Of a stretch of 64,000 nt of DNA, positions 16,792 through 27,505 are shown piece by piece (the stretch's first letter is position 1; every line of letters starts with the position of its first letter). A program made the translations under genes and the position numbers. The stretch is taken from contig NZ_JACHDB010000002.1 in assembly GCF_014200805.1 (NCBI RefSeq), positions 1 to 64,000 on the forward strand, read 5' to 3'. Below the pieces are notes generated by a model, which saw only the letters and a list, made by a program, of their open reading frames with translations, made no database searches and was not told the origin of the DNA. The DNA comes from Nocardiopsis composta (GTDB lineage: Bacteria; Actinomycetota; Actinomycetes; Streptosporangiales; Streptosporangiaceae).

Positions 16792-17421
16792 ATGCCTGAA
16801 TTCGCGATGCCCGGCTTCCCCGAGGCCTTCCGCGCCCACACCGAGCGGGCCCACCTGCGCCCCATCACCCTGGCCCTGGCCCACGTCAAAGGCCCCGGGG
16901 CGGCGGTGGTCTATGACACCGCCAATCACGCCTTCCTCGCCAACGTGCCCGGCGAACCCGCACCCCTGGAACCCCACCAGGTCATCGTGTTCGGCCACGC
17001 CGACCTGGCCGAGGAAATGGCCCGGGGCGAAGTCCAGGAGGCCACGATCGGCGAGCTGGCCGCCGCGCTGACCACCCAGGCGCACGCCTACCTGGCCGAA
17101 TGGGCCGACATGGAGAACCTGGCCGCCCTCGGACCGGCCCGGCGGCTGCGCGCCGAACTGGACCGGCGGCACTACCGGCCGCACCGCCGCGCCTGCCTGC
17201 TGGGGGAGGGGGCGCGCACCGAGTTCTACACCTCGATGCACGCCGCCCACCTCACCCTGGCCATCACCCGCCCCGCACCCCGCGAGGCCGGGGCGCCGCT
17301 GCAGGTAGGCCTGTGCGACCTGGGCCGCCGGGTCGCCTCCTGGGACCTGCCCGCCACCGATGAGGCGGCCAAGACCGCCGCCGCCATCACCCAGGCCGTC
17401 AACGACTACCGGGCCCGCTGA
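16792..17421 (+). CDS. ICE accessory protein of unknown function, paralogue 3
   Basis: A 209-residue protein starting at ATG after AAGAGGAG; the longer frame upstream runs through the previous gene and is not used. It is a clear paralogue of the gene at 16061 over most of its length, with the same order of motifs (YDTANHAF, VIVFGHADLAEEMA, CDLGRRVASWDL). The tandem arrangement and the identical following hairpin point to a local duplication that has since diverged. Function unknown. Stop is followed by the hairpin at 17430-17455. Confidence 0.65.
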   Translation: MPEFAMPGFPEAFRAHTERAHLRPITLALAHVKGPGAAVVYDTANHAFLANVPGEPAPLEPHQVIVFGHADLAEEMARGEVQEATIGELAAALTTQAHAYLAEWADMENLAALGPARRLRAELDRRHYRPHRRACLLGEGARTEFYTSMHAAHLTLAITRPAPREAGAPLQVGLCDLGRRVASWDLPATDEAAKTAAAITQAVNDYRAR

Positions 17422-17429
17422 CCCCGTAG

Positions 17430-17455
17430 GGGCGCCGCCCCCAGCGGCGGCGCCC
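17430..17455 (+). terminator. 10-bp hairpin, identical to 16720-16745
   Basis: GGGCGCCGCC (17430-17439) and GGCGGCGCCC (17446-17455) pair around CCCAGC, 8 bases after the stop of paralogue 3. It is base-for-base the same as the hairpin after paralogue 2. Confidence 0.65.
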
Positions 17456-17507
17456 ACTTTCCCCCGCCCCCCGGGCCGCTGAGCACACCACGCAAAAGGA
17501 GAGACCG

Positions 17508-18305
17508 ATGAACGCCCGTATGCGTATCGAGAAGTTCCTGTCCACCGCCGAGGCCCCGGCCAGCGCCGCCGTGATCGCCGCTTCCCTGCGGCTGGGCCGC
17601 TCCACGGTCACCAAGCACCTGGCCGCCCTGGAAGCCGAGGGGGCAGCGGTGCGCACCGAAGGCGGACGCGAGGGCGGCACCCGCCTGCCCGACCTGTGGC
17701 AGGCCCCCGCCGGCACCCCTGCCCGGGAGGAGCCCGAGCCCGCCCCGGCGCCCGAGGCAGAGGCCACCTCCGCCCCGATGGCCCCGGAACCCACGGCCGA
17801 GGCCACCGCCTGCACCGTAGCCGGGGAGGAGGCCGCCCTGCCCCAGGACACCTCCGCCCCGGCCCCCGAGCCCGAGCTTGGCTCGGCGTCCGAGGCCGCC
17901 TCTGCCCCGGCCCCCGCGCCCGCTGATGCGGTGATGCCCGCTGAGCCCGAGGAGGAGCCCGAGGCCGCCCCGGTCCCGGAAACCCCCGCCACCCGCGCTA
18001 CCGGGGCGGACGGGCGCCACGACCCAGGGGAGGAGGCGTCCCTCCCCGCCGCCGCGCCGGCCGGTGATGGGGCGCCCGCGATGAACCCGATCAGCCGGGT
18101 GCCCCGGCTCCAGCACGGCCAACTGCGCCTGATGGTCAAGGCCGTCCTGCACGACAGCCCCGGGGAGGAGTTCTCCCCGACCGAGATCAGCCACCTGCTG
18201 CGCGGGCGCAGCGTCGGCGCGATCCAAAACGCCCTGGCCCGCCTGGTCAACGACGGCGAGGCCGAGCTGACCTGCCCGGCACCCCGCCGCTACCGCGCCG
18301 CCTGA
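17508..18305 (+). CDS. Protein with two winged-helix domains joined by an acidic linker
   Basis: A 265-residue protein starting at ATG after AAAAGGAGAG. Residues ~5-55 look like a winged helix (AAVIAASLRLGRSTVTKHLAALEAEG), and residues ~205-260 like a second one (EEFSPTEISHLLRGRSVGAIQNALARLVNDG). Between them are ~130 residues rich in Ala, Pro and Glu, certainly disordered. Two DNA-binding ends on a flexible tether would suit bridging of two sites or a regulator of the ICE. A very strong hairpin (18337-18376) closes the transcript. Confidence 0.65.
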   Translation: MNARMRIEKFLSTAEAPASAAVIAASLRLGRSTVTKHLAALEAEGAAVRTEGGREGGTRLPDLWQAPAGTPAREEPEPAPAPEAEATSAPMAPEPTAEATACTVAGEEAALPQDTSAPAPEPELGSASEAASAPAPAPADAVMPAEPEEEPEAAPVPETPATRATGADGRHDPGEEASLPAAAPAGDGAPAMNPISRVPRLQHGQLRLMVKAVLHDSPGEEFSPTEISHLLRGRSVGAIQNALARLVNDGEAELTCPAPRRYRAA

Positions 18306-18336
18306 CCACCAGAGCGCTAACACCGCCACCCCGCAC

Positions 18337-18376
18337 GGGGCGCCCCCGGAAGGAACCCCTCTTCCGGGGGCGCCCC
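18337..18376 (+). terminator. Perfect 16-bp hairpin terminator
   Basis: Arms 18337-18352 (GGGGCGCCCCCGGAAG) and 18361-18376 pair perfectly around an 8-base loop, 32 bases after the stop at 18305. This is the strongest hairpin in the series and probably ends the transcript of the accessory block. Confidence 0.75.
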
Positions 18377-18485
18377 GCAGCCACGGGCGGAAAACCTTTT
18401 CTGCGGGCGTTGTCCAATCCCGGCTTGCGCCGGGCTCTATAGCCGGGTGTCAGGGCGAGACGACGCAACGGGCGGGCACGCGCAC

Positions 18486-19328
18486 ATGGCACACACCACG
18501 ACCACCACCACGACGAGGTCGCAGGGGACGCCGCCGCTGGCGGTGTGGACCTGCGGCCAGCACGAACACATCCCACCTCGCGAGATCCTCACCCGCCGGG
18601 CCGTTTTGGCCTTCAGCGCACGCGGCGACGAGGTGGTGCTGCTGGGCCACGGCGATGGGGCGGTGCTGCTGCAGACGGCCTCGGCCGGGCGCACGGCCTG
18701 GGGCATCGAGGTGGAGGCCAACCGGTCCCGGCGCGCCGAGGAATGGCTGCGCGATCTGCCCGACAACCTGCGCGGCCGGGCCCACCACCGGGCCGGGGAC
18801 GCCCGCCGGGCGGCCGAACTGCTGGGCGAGGTGGCCGGGCGGGCGCGGCTGGTCCTGGCCTGGCTGCCCGACCCCGCCCCCACTGCCGGGCACGCGCAGG
18901 ACCGGGCGGCGGGCCACCTCGGGCGGTTGAGCGGGGCCGACTATGAGCGGGCGGCCGGAGAGCTCATCGGCGCCGCCGCCACCTTGGCGGCCCCGGGGGC
19001 GGCGGTGGTTCTGGTATGCGCGGGCCGCCCCCAGGCCGGCGGCGCCGACCGGGTCCTGATCGCCTCCAGGTACGCCCCGGAGGCGGGGCTGGCCTACCTC
19101 CAGCACATCATCGCGATCACCGCCCGCCTCAACAACGAGGTCGACGAAGGCGCGGTGCTGGGAGTAGCCGACCAGGCCGACAACGGGGCGGTGCCGGGGG
19201 CGCCCGACGAACCTGTCGGCATCGGGCGGGCCCGCGCCCAGGCGGTGGCCACAGTGGTGCACCCGGCCCACGACGACGTGGTGGTGCTGACCAAACCCGC
19301 CGACCGCGGGGCGGGGGTGGGCCGGTGA
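18486..19328 (+). CDS. Methyltransferase-like protein with lost catalytic motifs
   Basis: The start is uncertain: ATG 18486 is given, but an in-frame GTG at 18447 is possible, and neither has a good ribosome site. The product (~280 residues) follows the layout of the true methyltransferase gene next to it: AVLAFSARGDEVVLLGHGDGAVL stands where motif I should be, RTAWGIEVEANRSR matches GVGFELEPKW, and LVLAWLPDPAP sits where the neighbour has LLLTSPPYGS. The SAM-binding DPMCGIGTT and catalytic TSPPY are thus both gone. The end overlaps the active gene (GTGA). It is probably a non-catalytic partner or a specificity subunit. Confidence 0.6.
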   Translation: MAHTTTTTTTRSQGTPPLAVWTCGQHEHIPPREILTRRAVLAFSARGDEVVLLGHGDGAVLLQTASAGRTAWGIEVEANRSRRAEEWLRDLPDNLRGRAHHRAGDARRAAELLGEVAGRARLVLAWLPDPAPTAGHAQDRAAGHLGRLSGADYERAAGELIGAAATLAAPGAAVVLVCAGRPQAGGADRVLIASRYAPEAGLAYLQHIIAITARLNNEVDEGAVLGVADQADNGAVPGAPDEPVGIGRARAQAVATVVHPAHDDVVVLTKPADRGAGVGR

Positions 19329-20209
19329 GGCGCCTCGTCGCCACCGGGTCGGTGTGGGCCACCGGCCAGTACCAGGCCCGCCGCCAGCGCGGCACCCGCT
19401 ACGCCCGGCTGTCGCTGGAGCACCCGGCCCGCATGCTTCCGGCCATCGCCCACCGTGCGGTCGCCTCGTTCAGCGCCCCCGGCGAGGTGGTGCTGGACCC
19501 GATGTGCGGGATCGGCACCACCCTGGTCGAGGCCGCCCACCTGGGCCGCGACGGGGTCGGTTTCGAGCTGGAACCCAAATGGGCCTGCATCGCCCGGGAC
19601 AACCTCGCCCTGGCCGCCGCGCAGGGGGCGGTGGGGCAGGGGGAGGTGCACCTGGGCGAGGCGTCCTGGCAGGCCGCGCGCCTGGCCGAAGACGAGGGGC
19701 GGCGGGCGTCGCTGCTGCTGACCTCCCCGCCGTACGGGTCGATGACCCACGGGCAGGTGCGCTCCCGCCGCGACGGCGCCGAGGCGGTGGAAAAGCAGGC
19801 CTACCGCTATGCCCGCGCCCGGTTGCGCACCAACCTCGCCCACCAGCCCCTGGAAGAGCTGCTGGGCTCCTTCACCGGAATCCTCTCGGCCTGCCGGCCC
19901 CTGCTGGAACCCGGCGCGCACGTGGTCATCACCACCCGCCCCTACCGCGCCAAGGGCGAGTCCATCGACTTCCCGGCCCGGGTGATGGGTGCGGCCCGGC
20001 AGGCGGGGCTGGAACCGGTGGGGCGGTGCGCGGCGCTGATGTGCGCATTGCGCGACGGCGAGGTGGTGGGGCGCACCTCCTTCTTCCAGTCCATCGAGAC
20101 GGCCCGGCTGCGCGGAACGGGGCTCCCGGCGCACGTGATCCAGCACGAGGACGTCCTCGTGCTGCGCAACCCCGAGCAGGACAAGCCCGGATCGGAAGGA
20201 GAGCGCTGA
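19325..20209 (+). CDS. DNA N4-cytosine/N6-adenine methyltransferase
   Basis: Chosen start GTG 19325 overlaps the stop of the degenerate partner (GTGA). The 294-residue protein carries motif I (VVLDPMCGIGTTLVEA, near residue 58), the acidic end of the second strand (GVGFELEPKW) and motif IV (LLLTSPPYGS, near residue 133). The SPPY form is common in N4-cytosine and some N6-adenine enzymes. It would methylate amino groups in DNA with S-adenosylmethionine. No restriction nuclease is next to it, so a role in protecting or marking the ICE is more likely than a complete restriction system. Confidence 0.82.
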   Translation: MRRLVATGSVWATGQYQARRQRGTRYARLSLEHPARMLPAIAHRAVASFSAPGEVVLDPMCGIGTTLVEAAHLGRDGVGFELEPKWACIARDNLALAAAQGAVGQGEVHLGEASWQAARLAEDEGRRASLLLTSPPYGSMTHGQVRSRRDGAEAVEKQAYRYARARLRTNLAHQPLEELLGSFTGILSACRPLLEPGAHVVITTRPYRAKGESIDFPARVMGAARQAGLEPVGRCAALMCALRDGEVVGRTSFFQSIETARLRGTGLPAHVIQHEDVLVLRNPEQDKPGSEGER

Positions 20210-21282
20210 TGCCCAGGACCGCAACCCCGACCAGCAAGAAGAGCACCCCGCCTGCGGGGAGCGGCGAAGACCGTGTTCTGAAGACCGCGGGGGAGGACAG
20301 GCCGCGGATCGGGTCGCTGTGCACCGGCATCGCCGGGCTGGACATGGGGGTCGCCGCCGCGCTGGGCGGAGCCCGCCTGTCTTGGGTGGCCGACCCCGAC
20401 CCCGCGGCCTCGCGCTTCCTGCGCGCCCGTTTCCCCGCCGCCCCCAACCTCGGCGACATCCGCCGGCTGGACTGGGGGCGGGTCGAACCCGTCGAGGTGC
20501 TCACCATCGGCTTCCCCTGCCAGGACATCTCGGTGTCCGGGCGGGCCGCCGGCATCGAGAAAGGAGCGAGCGGTGGGGTGTGGGCCGCTGCAGTGGAGGC
20601 CGTTCGCCGTCTGCGACCGGACCTGGTGGTCGTGGAGAACGTGGCCGCCCTGCGCTCGCGCGGGCTCGGCCGCGTTCTCGGGGACCTGGCCCGCACGGGG
20701 TATGACGCGCGCTGGACGAGCCTTCGCGCCGCCGACGTGGGCGCGCCCCACACCCGGGAGAGGGTGTTCGCGGCTGCCTACCCCCACCGCTCGGGACGCG
20801 GGTCGGGGCCCCTGCTCGGTGGCCGACCGCAAGGCCCGCGGCGAGCAGATCAGCCTGCCCGATGCGATCCGCCAGCCGGCCGAGACCACGGCGGCGGCGG
20901 GTGGGTGCAGGGCGAGCTGTTCCCCGCCCTCGCCCTGGCCGCCCCCGACGAAGTCGGCCCGGCCTCGGAAGAGGAGGCGCGGGAGGCGTGCCCGCTGAGC
21001 ACCCCGGGGGCGTGGGGCCGCTATGAGGCGGCGGTGCGCCGCTGGGAGCAGGTCACCGGCCAGGCGGCGCCGTGCCCGCTTGAGCCCGGCACCCGCGGCG
21101 GGCGCAGGTTGAACGCCGCCTTCACCGAATGGGCGATGGGCTTTCCCGCCGGGTGGGTCAGCGATCCGGCCCTCGGGCTGGACCGCAACGTCCGGCTGCG
21201 CCTGCTGGGCAACGCGGTGGTGCCCCAGCAGGCCGAAGCCGCCACCCACCTGCTGCTGGAGGCCGAACAGCGGGACACCTGA
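20209..21282 (+). CDS. DNA C5-cytosine methyltransferase, Dcm family, with an apparent frame-shifted recognition region
   Basis: The ATG at 20209 overlaps the previous stop (TGATG). The 357-residue frame has motif I (LCTGIAGLDMGVAAAL), motif IV with catalytic Cys104 (GFPCQDIS), motif VI (VVVENVAAL), motif VIII (TRERVF) and motif X (LLGNAVVPQQAEA). Between VIII and IX, from about 20770 to 20905, codon use in this frame is poor. The +1 frame reads RLPTPTARDAGRGPC and GEQISLPDAIRQ, as in phage/ICE Dcm proteins. Two compensating 1-base indels, real or from sequencing, are therefore likely; they would replace ~43 residues of the target-recognition part. Confidence 0.82.
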   Translation: MPRTATPTSKKSTPPAGSGEDRVLKTAGEDRPRIGSLCTGIAGLDMGVAAALGGARLSWVADPDPAASRFLRARFPAAPNLGDIRRLDWGRVEPVEVLTIGFPCQDISVSGRAAGIEKGASGGVWAAAVEAVRRLRPDLVVVENVAALRSRGLGRVLGDLARTGYDARWTSLRAADVGAPHTRERVFAAAYPHRSGRGSGPLLGGRPQGPRRADQPARCDPPAGRDHGGGGWVQGELFPALALAAPDEVGPASEEEAREACPLSTPGAWGRYEAAVRRWEQVTGQAAPCPLEPGTRGGRRLNAAFTEWAMGFPAGWVSDPALGLDRNVRLRLLGNAVVPQQAEAATHLLLEAEQRDT

Positions 21283-21332
21283 TGCGGCCCCATCCGCTCG
21301 GTTCGCCTCCACTCGTCGAAAAGGAGCCCTCC

Positions 21333-21689
21333 GTGACCACTGCCCAATCCACACCCCTGCCCGGGGCCGCCGATGAGCCGACCCGCGCCCGGGCACTGGG
21401 CGACATCCGTGCCCTGGCCGATTTCCTGGAGGCCAACCCCGACCTGCCGATCAGCCCTTATGGCGGGCTGGACGTGGTGTTCTTCCCGCCCGGTGACGAC
21501 GAGGCCCAGGCCGGCCAGGTCGCCCGGGTCTCCGAGCTGCTGGGCACCCTGCCGCGGCGCGAGGGCGAGCACTACACCGTGGAGCGGCGCATCGGCAGGG
21601 CCGCCTACCGGGTGGTCGCCATCCCGGCTGAGGCGCGGGCCCGCTACCGGGCGCTGATGAGCTACGCCGACGCCGTCCGCCCCGAGTAG
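21333..21689 (+). CDS. Small ICE protein of unknown function
   Basis: I chose GTG 21333 because AAAAGGAG lies at 21319-21325. The 118-residue product belongs to a type seen often on actinobacterial plasmids and phages: a helix followed by ADFLEANPDLPISPYGGLDV, a strand and a short basic C-terminal part (YTVERRIGRAAYRVVAIP). The role is unknown. It is separated from the methyltransferases by ~50 bases and may be on the same transcript. Confidence 0.6.
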   Translation: MTTAQSTPLPGAADEPTRARALGDIRALADFLEANPDLPISPYGGLDVVFFPPGDDEAQAGQVARVSELLGTLPRREGEHYTVERRIGRAAYRVVAIPAEARARYRALMSYADAVRPE

Positions 21690-21741
21690 CACCCCGCAAC
21701 CACAGACAACACCGCGCACCTGAAGAAGAGGGGAGAAGACA

Positions 21742-22515
21742 GTGCCGGCGGCCGCCGTGGAGGAGGAAGTGGCCCGTATCCAGCGGGCGGCCCGGCGCCT
21801 GGAATGGGCGCTGTCAGCGGTGGCCGCCGGCGCGCTGGCGTTTTCCACGGTGACCGTGGGCGCGCTGGCCATCGCCCACGGGGTGCCCGCGCTGATCGCC
21901 TGGATGCTGGAGCCGCTGGTCGGCGTGGCGTTGTGGGCGGGGCTGTCTTCGGATGCGGTGCTGTCGCGCTATGGGCGCAGCTGCGGTTGGCAGGCGCGGG
22001 TACTGCGGTTCTTCACCGGGGCGGCGACCCTGGTCACCAACGTCTGGGGGTCGGTGTTCGCCATCCCTTATGCCGGCGGGCTGCGGTGGGACCCGGATGC
22101 GACCGGGATCGTGCTGCACGCGATCGCGCCGGTGCTGCTGATCCTGCTGGCCGAGGCCGCCCCGCGCTACCGGGCCGCCTTCGCCGAGATCACCGCCGAC
22201 CTTCGCCGCCAGCAGGAGCAAGAAAACCCGGCGGGCAGCCGTCCCGCCGCGGGCCCGCCAGCGGAATCTGATGATCCTCGTATTCCCTTCGTGGCCGATG
22301 GCGGTGGTTCGAATGGCGCTGTGGGAGCCCAGAAGCAGGGCAAGCGGATGTCCCATGGTGATCGCGAGGACATGGCCCGGTCGATTGTGGCTGCCGAGCC
22401 CGAGATCAGCGGTGCCGAGCTCGCCCGCCGCTTGGGGGTGAGAGCCCGGACAGGGCAGCGCATCCTCAACCGGCTTCGGGCCGATGAGCCGGTTGGAGAA
22501 GAACACCTGAAGTAG
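21742..22515 (+). CDS. DUF2637-type membrane protein with C-terminal HTH
   Basis: A 257-residue protein starting at GTG after GGGGAGAAG. Four hydrophobic segments (residues ~20-45, ~48-65, ~92-110, ~120-140) match DUF2637/SpdA-like proteins found on mobile elements of Streptomyces and relatives, thought to help plasmid spread within mycelium. The last ~60 residues hold an HTH (ISGAELARRLGVRARTGQRILNRLRAD), a usual partner of this domain. It is the last gene before the CRISPR leader. Confidence 0.75.
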   Translation: MPAAAVEEEVARIQRAARRLEWALSAVAAGALAFSTVTVGALAIAHGVPALIAWMLEPLVGVALWAGLSSDAVLSRYGRSCGWQARVLRFFTGAATLVTNVWGSVFAIPYAGGLRWDPDATGIVLHAIAPVLLILLAEAAPRYRAAFAEITADLRRQQEQENPAGSRPAAGPPAESDDPRIPFVADGGGSNGAVGAQKQGKRMSHGDREDMARSIVAAEPEISGAELARRLGVRARTGQRILNRLRADEPVGEEHLK

Positions 22516-25083
<2,568 letters not shown>

Positions 25084-25396
25084 TGGGTTGCGAGGTTTGG
25101 TGGTTCTAGGCGGTGAGGCGTTTGGTGGCCGCTTCGATTGGGGTCTGGTCGGGGTGTCCAATCGGGGTGGCCCGGCGGCTTCATCTAGAGGTGTCAGCGA
25201 GCAAGGGCCGGGCCGGGCGCGGGGTGGTGGCCGGGTGGGCGGGCTGGTGGCGAGGTTCTTGGTCTGCGGGGTGAAGGACCTGGCCGATCCGCTTGCAGCC
25301 AGGGCCGCCGTGGAGCGTTGCTGGTGGGGCCCCGCAGGGTGCGGGGCGGTGAACCCCGCCAGGGGCCCGGGTGTAGACGGGTTGAGGAGGCGCCGC
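25084..25396. other. Gap between CRISPR array and excisionase gene
   Basis: The reading frame that runs through these 313 bases continues from the truncated CRISPR repeat into the excisionase gene and has no good early start, so I do not call it a gene. The truncated repeat merges into unrelated sequence at 25084 (ggggtgggttgcgagg). No clear promoter or hairpin was seen, although the excisionase-integrase promoter must lie here. Confidence 0.4.
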
Positions 25397-25684
25397 GTGC
25401 CATCTGATGAGACCGTCCCGGGGGCGTGGGAGGCGAGGGGGTTGAGCGCTGAGCAGGTGCGCGCCCTGCCAGCGGTGCTGGACCCGGTCACCGCCGCCAA
25501 GGTGCTGGGGATCGGGCGCACCACCGCCTACCGGCTGCTGGAGCAGGGGGAGTTTCCTGTTCCGGCGTTTCGGGCCGGGAAGCGGTGGCGCATTCCCACC
25601 TCCGGGCTGTGCCGCCTGCTGGGCCTGGACTATCCGCCCTTGGCGTCGGGTTCGCCGGTCGATGAGGATGGGACGGGAACCTGA
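25397..25684 (+). CDS. xis: Excisionase, MerR-like HTH (Xis)
   Basis: The start GTG 25397 follows GGAGG at 25386-25390. The 95-residue product has an HTH_17/excisionase fold (LDPVTAAKVLGIGRTTAYRLLEQG, then FRAGKRWRIPTSGLCRLLGL). Such proteins bend DNA at the attachment site and push the integrase toward excision. Its stop overlaps the integrase start (TGATG), the usual xis-int arrangement of actinobacterial ICEs. Confidence 0.85.
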   Translation: MPSDETVPGAWEARGLSAEQVRALPAVLDPVTAAKVLGIGRTTAYRLLEQGEFPVPAFRAGKRWRIPTSGLCRLLGLDYPPLASGSPVDEDGTGT

Positions 25685-27156
25685 TGGCCAACGAGGGCTC
25701 GGTTTTCAAACGCTGCGCCTGCCGTGATGAGGCGGGCAGACCGCTGGGGGTGAAATGCGCCCGGCTCAAGCGGCCCAGCGGGGCGTGGAGCTCCGCCCAC
25801 GGCAGTTGGGGGTTCCAGATCGAGCTGCCCCGCACCGCCGAGGGGAGGCGCAGGCAGGCCCGGCGAACCGGGCTGGCAGACCAGGCCGGTGCCCGCAGGG
25901 AACTGGGCAAGGTCAAGGCGCTGCTGGAAGTCGCCGAGGGCGACGCGGACGCCGAAGTAGTGGTCGCCGATGTGATCGCGGCGGCGTTGAAGGCCCGCCG
26001 GGAACTGCCCGGCATCGAAGAGATGAAGCGCCGCCTGCTCGGCGGGCCGGTGCGGGCCGAGGTCCCCACCCTGGCCCAGTGGTTGGGCGAGTGGTTGGGC
26101 GCCAGGGCCGACCTAGCACCCAAGACCCGCATGTCCTACCAATGCCACATTGATCGCTACCTGGTCCCGCACCTGGGCTGGGTGCGTCTGGACCGGCTCG
26201 CGGTGGGCCATGTGCAGGCGATGTTCGAGGCGATCGCGCAAGAGGCCGAGCACGTGCAGGCGTGCAAGGCCTCTGAGGATGTGGGGGTGCGGGCCTCGGT
26301 GCGCGGGCGGCGGGTGCCGGGGCTTGCCACTCGGCATCGGATCCGTGCCACGCTGCGCAGCGCGCTGTCGGCCGCGGTGGCCCGCCCCGACCTGCCGGTG
26401 CAGGTCAACGTGGCCTCCCATGCCGCGCTGCCCTCGTGTGCGCGCAAGCGCCCGCTGGTGTGGACCGTTGAGCGGGTGCGGCGCTACCAGGAGAAGGGCG
26501 AGGTGCCCTCGGCGGTGATGGTGTGGACCCCGGAGCAGACGGCGGCATTTCTGGCGCGGGCCGCACAAGACCGGCTGTACCCGCTGTTCCACCTGATCGC
26601 GCTCAAAGGCCCGCGCCGGGGCGAGGCGGTCGCCCTGCAGTGGGAGCACGTGCGCCTGGACGAGGCCCAGATCGACATCTGCTCCCAGGTGGTGCAGCTG
26701 GGCTGGAAGACCATCACCACCACCCCCAAGAGCGAGGCCGGGCGGCGGACCATCACCCTGGACGCCGAAACGGTGCAGCTGCTGCGGGCCTGGCGCAAGC
26801 GTCAGGCCGCCGAGCGGCTGGCCGCCGGGCAGGAGTGGGTCGATTCGGGGCGGGTGTTCACCCACGTCGACGGCTCAGGTCTGCACCCGGGGTGGGTGAG
26901 CAGGTTGTTCTGCCGGATCGCGGCGGAGGCGGGGCTGCCGCCGATCACGCTGCACGGGCTGCGCCATGGTGCGGCGTCGTTGAGTCTGGCCGCGGAGGTG
27001 GATGTCAAGGTGGTCTCGGCGGAGCTGGGCCATTCCTCGACGTGGTTCACCCAGGACACCTATCAGTCGGTGTTTCCGGAGGTGGCGCGGGAGGCGGCCG
27101 AGGCCACCGCGGCGCTGGTGCGGGCCGGGGCCGGGCCGGGGGCGCCCGGGCGGTGA
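25684..27156 (+). CDS. int: Tyrosine recombinase (ICE integrase)
   Basis: The 490-residue protein has an N-terminal arm/DNA-binding part (YQCHIDRYLVPHLGWVRLDRL near residues 155-180) and a C-terminal catalytic domain. The active-site set is present: Arg in KGPRRGEAVALQW, His-x-x-Arg in LHGLRHGAASL, His in LGHSS and Tyr in DTYQSVF. It lies 276 bases from the 3' end of tRNA-Arg and points toward it, so this tRNA is the likely attachment site. Translation is coupled to xis by TGATG. Confidence 0.95.
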   Translation: MANEGSVFKRCACRDEAGRPLGVKCARLKRPSGAWSSAHGSWGFQIELPRTAEGRRRQARRTGLADQAGARRELGKVKALLEVAEGDADAEVVVADVIAAALKARRELPGIEEMKRRLLGGPVRAEVPTLAQWLGEWLGARADLAPKTRMSYQCHIDRYLVPHLGWVRLDRLAVGHVQAMFEAIAQEAEHVQACKASEDVGVRASVRGRRVPGLATRHRIRATLRSALSAAVARPDLPVQVNVASHAALPSCARKRPLVWTVERVRRYQEKGEVPSAVMVWTPEQTAAFLARAAQDRLYPLFHLIALKGPRRGEAVALQWEHVRLDEAQIDICSQVVQLGWKTITTTPKSEAGRRTITLDAETVQLLRAWRKRQAAERLAAGQEWVDSGRVFTHVDGSGLHPGWVSRLFCRIAAEAGLPPITLHGLRHGAASLSLAAEVDVKVVSAELGHSSTWFTQDTYQSVFPEVAREAAEATAALVRAGAGPGAPGR

Positions 27157-27432
27157 TGGGGTGGGCGGCGCTGGTGGGGCCGGGTGCGGCCCTGGCGGCG
27201 CCGCCGGTGTGTCCGGGCCCGAGGGCGGGGTGCGGTGGGTTTGTGGGGCGGTTCAGGGGCGCCGGGGGCATCGGATTGGGGGGTGCAGCGGATTTGTGCG
27301 GGGTGGTGTGGGGGTGGGGATGTGCTGGGGAGCGAGCACGGAGCCGGCAGGGGGGCGGATCGGGTGCGGGGAATGGGTGAACCCCAGGGCCGATCCGCTG
27401 TTGGGGCGGGGTTGGCCTGGGGTTTTGGGTGG

Positions 27433-27475
27433 TGCACCCGGCAGGATTCGAACCTGCGGCCATCGGATTAGAAGT
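27433..27475. other. Probable att site at the right end of the ICE
   Basis: The 3' half of tRNA-Arg next to the integrase is the expected core of the attachment site. The matching direct repeat should be at the far end of the element, left of this window; I found no second copy inside the window. The exact core length is therefore unknown. Confidence 0.5.
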
Positions 27476-27505
27476 CCGGTGCTCTATCCACTGAGCTACG
27501 GGTGC
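27433..27505 (-). tRNA. tRNA-Arg (anticodon TCT), likely ICE attachment site
   Basis: On the minus strand the sequence folds as a tRNA of 73 bases: acceptor GCACCCG/CGGGTGC, D-arm with AGCTCAGTGGATAGAGC, an anticodon loop CTTCTAA with anticodon TCT (plus-strand 27470-27472), and a T-arm with GGTTCGAATCC. No CCA is encoded. The 3' half faces the integrase gene, as expected when an ICE has integrated into the tRNA 3' end and restored it. Confidence 0.95.

Noticed and set aside
27184-27471. A 95-codon frame running into the tRNA gene
   Set aside because: It ends inside tRNA-Arg and has no ribosome site or family.
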